Shown: in pieces, positions 58,661 through 64,000 of the stretch
Position numbering within the stretch: position 1 is the first letter of the stretch
How the letters are laid out: every line of letters starts with the position of its first letter
Origin: JAHECQ01 sp963775125
GTDB lineage: Bacteria; Actinomycetota; Acidimicrobiia; Acidimicrobiales; SZUA-35
Length of the DNA stretch: 64,000 bases
Assembly (NCBI GenBank): GCA_963775125.1
Contig: CAVZHQ010000005.1
Location: forward strand, 124,001-188,000
Reading direction: 5' to 3'
Made by a program: the position numbers and the translations under genes
The notes under the pieces: model-generated
The model's input: only the letters and a program-made list of their open reading frames with translations
Told to the model about the DNA's origin: nothing
The model's database searches: none

Positions 58661-59574
58661 CGAGTGCCGCCGAACGCGGCGTCTCGGTGATCATCGCCAC
58701 CCGAGATCGGCCCGAGCTTCTCCGGCGCGCGGTGGAGGCCGTCTGGTCGCAGGAGCACGATGGACCGATCGAAATCGTGCTCGTCTTCGATCGATCCGAG
58801 CCGGACCTCGGCCTGGCCAGGGTCGAAGGAGATCGCCGGGTTGTCGTCACCAGCAACGTCCGGTCGCCCGGGTTGGCCGGGGCTCGCAACAGCGGCGTCG
58901 CGGTGTCGACCCAGCCGTGGATTGCCTTCTGCGACGACGACGACGAATGGTTGACCGGCAAGCTCGCGGCCCAGTTCCGTGCCCTTCGGGCCAAGCCCGG
59001 GGCCCGGGTTGCGACCACCGGGATCTACATTCACTTCGAGGGCGAGGACATCACCCGAATCCCCAAACCCGAGCGCCTGACGTACGACGGTTTCCTCGAG
59101 GACCGGATGACCGAGGTTCACCCATCGGCCACGTTGGTCGCCCGGTCGGTGATCGATGAGATCGGCCCGGTCGACGAAGACATCCCCGGCGGCTACGCCG
59201 AGGACTACGACTGGCTCATGCGGGCCGCCCAGGTGTCGTCATTTGCGGTGGCGGCCCAGCCACTCGTACGCGTGCACTGGCACGGAGCGTCGTTCTTCTT
59301 CGAACGCTGGAAGGTGATCGACGACGCGCTCGGGTATCTGATCGTCAAGCATCCTCGTTTCCAGCAGCACCCCAAGGGTCTGGCTCGGATCCAAGGTCAA
59401 CAGGCCGTGGCCCGAGCGGCCATGGGGGATCGAGCCGGGGCGCTTCGCACGGCCTGGGCGACGTTCCGGCTGTCGCCCACCGAGCGCCGGGTCCCCGTCG
59501 CCGTCGTCTGCGCCGCCGGGGTGCCGGCAGGCTTCGTCCTCAAGACCCTGCACCGGTTCGGCAAGGGCATCTGA
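58657..59574 (+). CDS. Family 2 glycosyltransferase
   Basis: GT-A inverting glycosyltransferase (305 aa): SVIIATRDRPELLRRAVEAV, PGLAGARNSGVAVS, the DxD-type WIAFCDDDDEW, and the catalytic-base region GGYAEDYDWLMRAA. A C-terminal hydrophobic patch (VPVAVVCAAGVPAGFVL) may attach it to the membrane. ATG 58657 overlaps the Alg13-like stop by 4 nt, so three glycosyltransferase genes are made together. Confidence 0.9.
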   Translation: MTSAAERGVSVIIATRDRPELLRRAVEAVWSQEHDGPIEIVLVFDRSEPDLGLARVEGDRRVVVTSNVRSPGLAGARNSGVAVSTQPWIAFCDDDDEWLTGKLAAQFRALRAKPGARVATTGIYIHFEGEDITRIPKPERLTYDGFLEDRMTEVHPSATLVARSVIDEIGPVDEDIPGGYAEDYDWLMRAAQVSSFAVAAQPLVRVHWHGASFFFERWKVIDDALGYLIVKHPRFQQHPKGLARIQGQQAVARAAMGDRAGALRTAWATFRLSPTERRVPVAVVCAAGVPAGFVLKTLHRFGKGI

Positions 59575-59579
59575 CCGTC

Positions 59580-60212
59580 TCAGCCGGGGTCGATACTGTC
59601 CGCGGCGGGGTTGTCGGTGGGGAGGAGCTGGGAGTGGTTGGTGACGCTCTCGACCGAGCCGTGTCCGGCGTGCCAGGTGGACCCCTCGGTGAGGCGCATT
59701 CGTAACGCAGCGCTGGTCAAGGTCTCGACCCGCCCGCTCACATCCTGTCCGCCGACCCGCACGGTCACGTCGTCTCCAACCGCGTAGCGGTCCTCCAAGA
59801 GCACCATGAGCCCGGTGAGCCAGTCCTTGATGAGGGCTTGGCCGCCGATGGCGACGCCTGCGCCGAGGAAGCCGGCCGAAGAGACGAGGACCAGCGGATT
59901 CAGCTCGAGAATTCGCAGGATGACGAGCAACGCGGAGATGGTGATGATGAGCGAGGCGATCCGGGCCAACATCTGGGAGGCGGCGTCGGCCCGTTGACCG
60001 GGCCGTGGATCGGGACCGCCGACGTCGTGGTTCCGGGGGAGCCGCTTGAGCAGGCGTCCCTTTCCGGCGAGGGCCTGGTTGAGGGCGCGCCGGGTGAGTT
60101 GGCGGAGGAACAGGCGAGCCAGCGAACTCAGGAGTGAGGCACCGATGAGGACGGCGATGATGGCGAGCACCCTGGTCGGGACGTCTGACCACTCGAAATC
60201 GTCGGCGTTCAC
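59580..60212 (-). CDS. Small-conductance mechanosensitive channel (MscS family)
   Basis: A short MscS-like channel (210 aa) with three TM helices (about 10-35, 80-105, 110-130), the pore helix SSAGFLGAGVAIGGQALIKDWLTGLMVLLEDRY, and the start of the beta-domain (VGDDVTVRVGGQDVSGRVETLT). The C-terminal portal domain is truncated relative to E. coli MscS. GTG 60212 is 6 nt after TACGGT on the minus strand. An upstream TTG at 60251 is less likely. Confidence 0.87.
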   Translation of the reverse strand: MNADDFEWSDVPTRVLAIIAVLIGASLLSSLARLFLRQLTRRALNQALAGKGRLLKRLPRNHDVGGPDPRPGQRADAASQMLARIASLIITISALLVILRILELNPLVLVSSAGFLGAGVAIGGQALIKDWLTGLMVLLEDRYAVGDDVTVRVGGQDVSGRVETLTSAALRMRLTEGSTWHAGHGSVESVTNHSQLLPTDNPAADSIDPG

Positions 60213-60218
60213 GCCGAT

Positions 60219-60224
60219 ACCGTA
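60219..60224 (-). promoter_or_regulatory. -10 element of the mscS-like gene
   Basis: TACGGT on the minus strand, 6 nt before GTG 60212. Confidence 0.4.
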
Positions 60225-60273
60225 GCGGCTGGCAGCCGGCCGAAACTTCAACGGCGAGACGCGGGGCAGCGAG

Positions 60274-60279
60274 TACCGT
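60274..60279 (+). promoter_or_regulatory. -10 element of the ABC exporter operon
   Basis: TACCGT, 6 nt before ATG 60286. Leaderless pattern. Confidence 0.45.
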
Positions 60280-60285
60280 CGCAGG

Positions 60286-62067
60286 ATGGCTGGGTCCGCG
60301 TCGAGGTCGCATTGGAGGGTGTTGATCGGGCTTGTCGCCCCTCACCGACGCGCGTTCGCCGGACTCGGGCTGCTCATGGCATTCGCTGCTGCGCTGCCCA
60401 TTGCGGCGTCGTTCGCCATGGCCCGCTTCGTCGACCGCGTGATCGCGCAGGCTCCGGTCAGCGAGTTGGTGACCCTTGCGCTGGTCTTCGCCGGGCTCGG
60501 TCTGGCGTCGTCGTTGTTGGTCATCGTGGTGACCTGGCGGTCGGCGTTGCTGGCGTGGCGGCTGACCAATGGGTTGCGGCACGAGCTCGCGAGTTTGGTG
60601 CTCAACGCCGACCTGTCATTCCACCGTGACCGGACGCCGGGCGAACTCCTGACCCGCTGCGACGGTGACGTCACGGCCCTCACCTCTTTCCTGTCGGCGG
60701 TCGTGGCGCGAGTCGTCGGCATTTCGATGCTGGCCATTGCCTCTCTCGTTGTCATGGCGGTGGTCGAACCGTGGCTGGCCGTGCCGATGGCGTTGGGCTT
60801 CGTGGTTCTCGGCTGGCGGGGCTGGTCGACCCGCGACACCACCACGGTGGCGGTGACCCGCGAACGGACCATCGACTCGGAGATGAACAGCATCATCGAG
60901 CAGTACGTGTCGGGTGCGGAAGATGTTGCGTCGTTGGGGGCCGGCGCGCACGGACTTCGCCGGTTCAGCGACGCGGCCCGTCGTTTGGTCGACGCCGCAT
61001 CGTTGCGGACTCGGGCCGAGATGAAGGTGAACAGCGGCCTTCGGGCGGTGATCCTGATGACCCAGATCGCGGTGCTCGGAGCGGGCCTCCTCCTGTTTCG
61101 CCGAGGAGGCTTGGGCATCGGCGAGGTGGTGTTGGGCTACCGGCTGGTCGAGGTCGTGCGTTCGCCGGTCGAGCACCTGACCTGGCGGCTGATGGAAGCT
61201 CAAGGCGTTTCGGGCGCAGCGCAACGCGTCACCGAACTCCTGGAGGAAGGGCGAAGGGTCGACCTCGGCGAACGGGCGCTCCCCGCCGGGCCGCTGGCCC
61301 TGGAGTTCGCAGCCGCCGGGCTGGTCTACGACGATGCCTCACGAGGTGAGGCCGCTCTCCGTCAGCTCGACCTCCGGGTCGAGGCCGGACGGGTGGTCGG
61401 ACTCTTGGGCCGATCGGGTTCGGGCAAGACGTCGGCGATCCGCCTTGCGCTGCGTCTGGTCAACGCCACGTCGGGGTCGGTGACGCTGGGCGGCGTCGAT
61501 GTCGCCCGGGTGCACGAGGCCGACTTCCGCCGGCGGGTCAGTGCCATTCCCCAGGACGTGCAGTTGTTCCCTGGCACCGTTCGCGAGAACATCACGATGT
61601 TCGACGGCGAGTCCCACACCGACGACCGGATTACCGACGCGCTCGTGTCGTCCGGGCTCGGCGCCTGGTTGGCCGATCTCCCTTCCGGGCTGGACACGAT
61701 GTTGTCGCCCGACAGCCGAGGCGAGCAGGACGATCGTTCCGGGCTCTCGGCGGGTGAGGCCCAATTGTTGGCCATCGCCCGAGCACTGCTACGCAGCCCC
61801 GACGTCGTCGTGCTCGACGAAGCGACAGCCCGCGTCGACCCGGTCACCCAGGCCGCCATCTCGGCCGCGGTCGCCCGGCTGCTCGGAGGTCGCACCGGGG
61901 TGGTGATCGCCCATCGATTGGAGACGCTGTCCGTTTGCGACGACATCGCGGTTCTTGCCGACGGCGAACTGGTCGAGTTCGGGCCCCGGATCGACCTGCT
62001 CGCAGACCCCGCCTCCCGGTACGCCCAGCTGTTGGCCATGGGCGCCGAAGCCGAGGAACTGGCATGA
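60286..62067 (+). CDS. ABC exporter, fused membrane-ATPase subunit 1
   Basis: Type IV ABC half-transporter (593 aa): six TM helices (about 15-300), then an NBD with Walker A LLGRSGSGKTSAIRLAL, Q-loop SAIPQDVQLFPGTV, Walker B VVVLDEATARVDP and H-loop VVIAHRLETL intact, but a signature LSAGEAQLLAIARALL (canonical LSGGQ). Its ATG follows a -10 element by 6 nt, and its stop overlaps the second subunit's start by 4 nt, so a heterodimer is expected. Confidence 0.9.
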   Translation: MAGSASRSHWRVLIGLVAPHRRAFAGLGLLMAFAAALPIAASFAMARFVDRVIAQAPVSELVTLALVFAGLGLASSLLVIVVTWRSALLAWRLTNGLRHELASLVLNADLSFHRDRTPGELLTRCDGDVTALTSFLSAVVARVVGISMLAIASLVVMAVVEPWLAVPMALGFVVLGWRGWSTRDTTTVAVTRERTIDSEMNSIIEQYVSGAEDVASLGAGAHGLRRFSDAARRLVDAASLRTRAEMKVNSGLRAVILMTQIAVLGAGLLLFRRGGLGIGEVVLGYRLVEVVRSPVEHLTWRLMEAQGVSGAAQRVTELLEEGRRVDLGERALPAGPLALEFAAAGLVYDDASRGEAALRQLDLRVEAGRVVGLLGRSGSGKTSAIRLALRLVNATSGSVTLGGVDVARVHEADFRRRVSAIPQDVQLFPGTVRENITMFDGESHTDDRITDALVSSGLGAWLADLPSGLDTMLSPDSRGEQDDRSGLSAGEAQLLAIARALLRSPDVVVLDEATARVDPVTQAAISAAVARLLGGRTGVVIAHRLETLSVCDDIAVLADGELVEFGPRIDLLADPASRYAQLLAMGAEAEELA

Positions 62068-63734
62068 CCGCGTCGCGCTTCACACTCGAGCGGCGAATCA
62101 TCACCGCCGCCAACTTTCGACCGGTCCAGTACTGGCTCGGGATGGCCGGCTGGACCATGTTCTTCATCTCGCCGATCCTGCCCGGTTGGCTCATCGGCCG
62201 AGTGTTCACCGAGCTCCAGCAGAACGGGGCCTCGACTCGGTCGTTCGTGTATCTGGCCGCCCTGGCGGTGGCCGAGATCGCCATCATCTCGATGATGGTC
62301 TTCGCCCATCCCGTGTACATCAAAGGGGTCGAGTCCTCCAAGGCACTGATGCGGGCCAACGCGGTCGAGGCCCAACTCGTGAGCGGTGGACCGCGTTCTG
62401 GACCGCGGAAGACCGCGGTCGGTGACGTGCTCGTTCGACTGCGGGACGACCCGCAGGACGTGATGTTCCTGCTCGACAACTGGACCGACATGCTGGGTTC
62501 GCTGGTCTACGGCGCTGCAGCGTTCTGGTTCCTCGCGAGCATCGACCTTCCCGCGGCGCTGGCGGGCGCGGTGCCGCTTCTGCTCACCGGTTGGGGGAAC
62601 GGCCTGTTGGCCAACTTGGCGCGCGACTTCCGGGTTCGTGCCCGTGAAGCGTCGAGCGCAGTGAGCGGCTTCCTGGCCGCAGCCATCGAGGCGTCGCTGA
62701 CCGTCAAGGTCACCGGAGCGCATGGCACTGTCCTGCGCCGACTCGACCGACTCAATGCAACCCGGGCCAAGGCGGCGGTGGGCGAGACCGTTTGGAACGA
62801 CGTGATGTGGTCGATCAACACGACCGCGTCCGACGTCTTCCTCGGGATCGCGTTGGCGGTCGCGGCCAGAGGCGCGCTGACTGCCGGGGAGATCGCGCAG
62901 TTCGCGGCCTACCTTGCCGGGCTGATCTGGTTGCCGATGCGGTTGGGCATGGTGTTCACCGGACGTCGCCGTGCCGAGATCTCGGCGGCCCGCATGGAGG
63001 TCCTGCTTCCGGACGCCTCGCCCGGTGAGGACGACCCGTTGGTGCACCACCGGCCTCTGCCGGTACTGGGCGGTCCGGATGTCGCGCCTCCAGTGGCACC
63101 TCCGACCATCCCCCTCGAGCAGTTGAGGGTCGAGCATCTGACCGTGGCCGCGCGCGGCTTGTTCGATGTGTCGCTGGTTGTCGAGCGCGGGTCGTTGACC
63201 GTGGTGAGCGGCGTGGTCGGCTCGGGCAAGACCTCGTTGCTGCGAGCCATCATCGGGTTGCTCGACATCGATTCGGGGACCGTCCGCTGGAACGGTGTAC
63301 CGGTGGAGGATCGGGCGGCGTTCTTCGTGCCGCCACGCAGCGCCTACGTGGCCCAGGCTCCACGCTTGTTCGCCGAGTCGCTGGCCGACAACCTTCGCCT
63401 TGGCTTCGACGTGTCGGACGAGGATCTGCTGGACGCAATCGAGCTGGCCGCCTTCGACGCCGACGTCGAGGCGCTTCCTGCTGGTCTTTCCACCATGGTC
63501 GGTGCCCGGGGCGTGCGGCTGAGCGGCGGTCAAGCCCAACGGGCGGCCGCGGCGAGGGCACTGGCCCGCAAGCCCGAACTGCTGGTGCTCGACGACCTCA
63601 CGAGCGCGCTCGATGTCGAGACCGAACTCATCCTGTGGTCACGTCTGGCCGCCGCGGGCTACACCGTGTTGGCTGCGTCGAACCGCCCCGCCGCCCTGGC
63701 GCGCGCCGACGTGGTCATCACCCTCTCGCCCTGA
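62064..63734 (+). CDS. ABC exporter, fused membrane-ATPase subunit 2
   Basis: Partner half-transporter (556 aa) with a TM domain (about 20-300) and NBD. Walker A is VVSGVVGSGKTSLLRAI and the signature RLSGGQAQRAAAARALA is canonical, but Walker B reads LLVLDDLTSALD (Asp for the catalytic Glu) and the H-loop reads VLAASNRPAAL (Asn for His). Combined with the altered signature of subunit 1, this gives one degenerate and one competent ATP site, as in heterodimeric exporters. It follows the glycosyltransferases, but the substrate is not known. Confidence 0.88.
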   Translation: MTASRFTLERRIITAANFRPVQYWLGMAGWTMFFISPILPGWLIGRVFTELQQNGASTRSFVYLAALAVAEIAIISMMVFAHPVYIKGVESSKALMRANAVEAQLVSGGPRSGPRKTAVGDVLVRLRDDPQDVMFLLDNWTDMLGSLVYGAAAFWFLASIDLPAALAGAVPLLLTGWGNGLLANLARDFRVRAREASSAVSGFLAAAIEASLTVKVTGAHGTVLRRLDRLNATRAKAAVGETVWNDVMWSINTTASDVFLGIALAVAARGALTAGEIAQFAAYLAGLIWLPMRLGMVFTGRRRAEISAARMEVLLPDASPGEDDPLVHHRPLPVLGGPDVAPPVAPPTIPLEQLRVEHLTVAARGLFDVSLVVERGSLTVVSGVVGSGKTSLLRAIIGLLDIDSGTVRWNGVPVEDRAAFFVPPRSAYVAQAPRLFAESLADNLRLGFDVSDEDLLDAIELAAFDADVEALPAGLSTMVGARGVRLSGGQAQRAAAARALARKPELLVLDDLTSALDVETELILWSRLAAAGYTVLAASNRPAALARADVVITLSP

Positions 63735-63743
63735 CCGACCCGG

Positions 63744-64000
63744 TCACGGATAGAGCAGGTACCGCAGGCGAATCTGCTCGAAAGCGACGAGATCGTCCTG
63801 CCACAGGGCGATGATGTCCGCAGCCGGGCGGCCGGCCTCGAGTCCGCTTCGTATCGACGTCGAACCGGCGAGGACGTCGAACGTGGCGGGACGGTCGATC
63901 ACCTGATGCCCGTCGGCCTGGGCCTGTGCGAACACGGCGGCCAGCAGGTGCACGCCGACGGAGACAGGCTCGTACCTGTTGGGGTCGGTGATGACGATGC
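63744..64000 (-). CDS. DUF1343/NamZ-like protein, C-terminal part (runs off window)
   Basis: Only the last ~85 residues are present; the gene continues beyond 64000. The frame reads ITDPNRYEPVSVGVHLLAAV, then FDVLAGSTSIRSGLEAGRPA and WQDDLVAFEQIRLRYLLYP, the characteristic end of DUF1343 proteins, a family that includes the exo-N-acetylmuramidase NamZ. It is convergent with the ABC exporter, 9 nt away. Confidence 0.8.
   Translation of the reverse strand, partial: IVITDPNRYEPVSVGVHLLAAVFAQAQADGHQVIDRPATFDVLAGSTSIRSGLEAGRPAADIIALWQDDLVAFEQIRLRYLLYP

Noticed and set aside
1..64000. CRISPR arrays, rRNA, tRNA, transposases
   Set aside because: Intergenic regions were read on both strands; no cloverleaf, regularly spaced repeats or transposase genes were seen. 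Very divergent small RNAs cannot be excluded without a covariance-model search.

Overview
The window is 64 kb of GC-rich bacterial chromosome with no rRNA, tRNA, prophage, insertion sequence or CRISPR array. Gene content points to an actinobacterium, probably of class Acidimicrobiia. The clues are F420/PPOX-type and LLM flavoproteins, a mycothiol-type (TIGR03086/MDMPI-like) protein, the actinobacterial trio histidine phosphatase - DUF3090 - SCO1664 family, a monoderm Tad pilus locus without a secretin, and many transcripts that look leaderless. The class-level placement is inference.

Layout. 0.06-1.7 kb: Ppx/GppA phosphatase. 8.7-1.8 kb (minus): two-component system, mutM, then a DUF2520-panC-panB-RNase operon. 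8.85-11.4 kb (plus): acidic secreted protein, small secreted protein, ApbE flavin transferase and a ferric-reductase-like membrane protein, facing the two-component system across a control region with helically phased repeats. 11.4-12.1 kb: Phd/VapC toxin-antitoxin. 12.1-22.7 kb: DUF72 protein, a fused indolepyruvate:ferredoxin oxidoreductase, an acyl-CoA-dehydrogenase-like flavoprotein, F420/PPOX and LLM proteins, an ABC-2 exporter and a D-threonine-aldolase-like PLP enzyme. 22.8-26.1 kb: UvrD-type helicase, LysM protein, an unknown protein and a small HTH protein. 26.3-32.8 kb: Tad/Flp pilus operon. 32.8-37.9 kb: KimA-like potassium transporter divergent from kdpDE. 38.3-47.6 kb: secreted propeller/FN3 protein, enoyl-CoA hydratase, the actinobacterial trio, family 5 uracil-DNA glycosylase, FrhB-like protein, 3-methyladenine glycosylase and an LCP ligase. 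47.7-50.4 kb: sulfate activation (cysDNC). 50.7-63.7 kb: surface polysaccharide genes (Wzz/Wzc-like protein, ligase/polymerase, GH26-like lipoprotein, Wzx flippase, kinase-like protein, Alg14/Alg13 pair, GT2), MscS channel and a heterodimeric ABC exporter. The window ends inside a DUF1343/NamZ-like gene.

Four things stand out. (1) Two families of 50-bp palindromes fill the only four convergent gene junctions long enough to hold them. (2) A PhoB-type regulator faces the ApbE module across CTTTGCC repeats spaced 11 and 22 bp, just upstream of a leaderless promoter. (3) KdpDE is paired with a KimA-like transporter and not with kdpFABC. (4) Five otherwise well-conserved genes (RNase, DUF2520, antitoxin, tadC, DUF3090) each carry one apparent single-base indel, which suggests assembly error more than decay. 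Several active-site departures also deserve attention: a Wzc-like protein without usable Walker motifs, a PLP enzyme with HxD for the metal-binding HxC, and an ABC pair with one degenerate ATP site.
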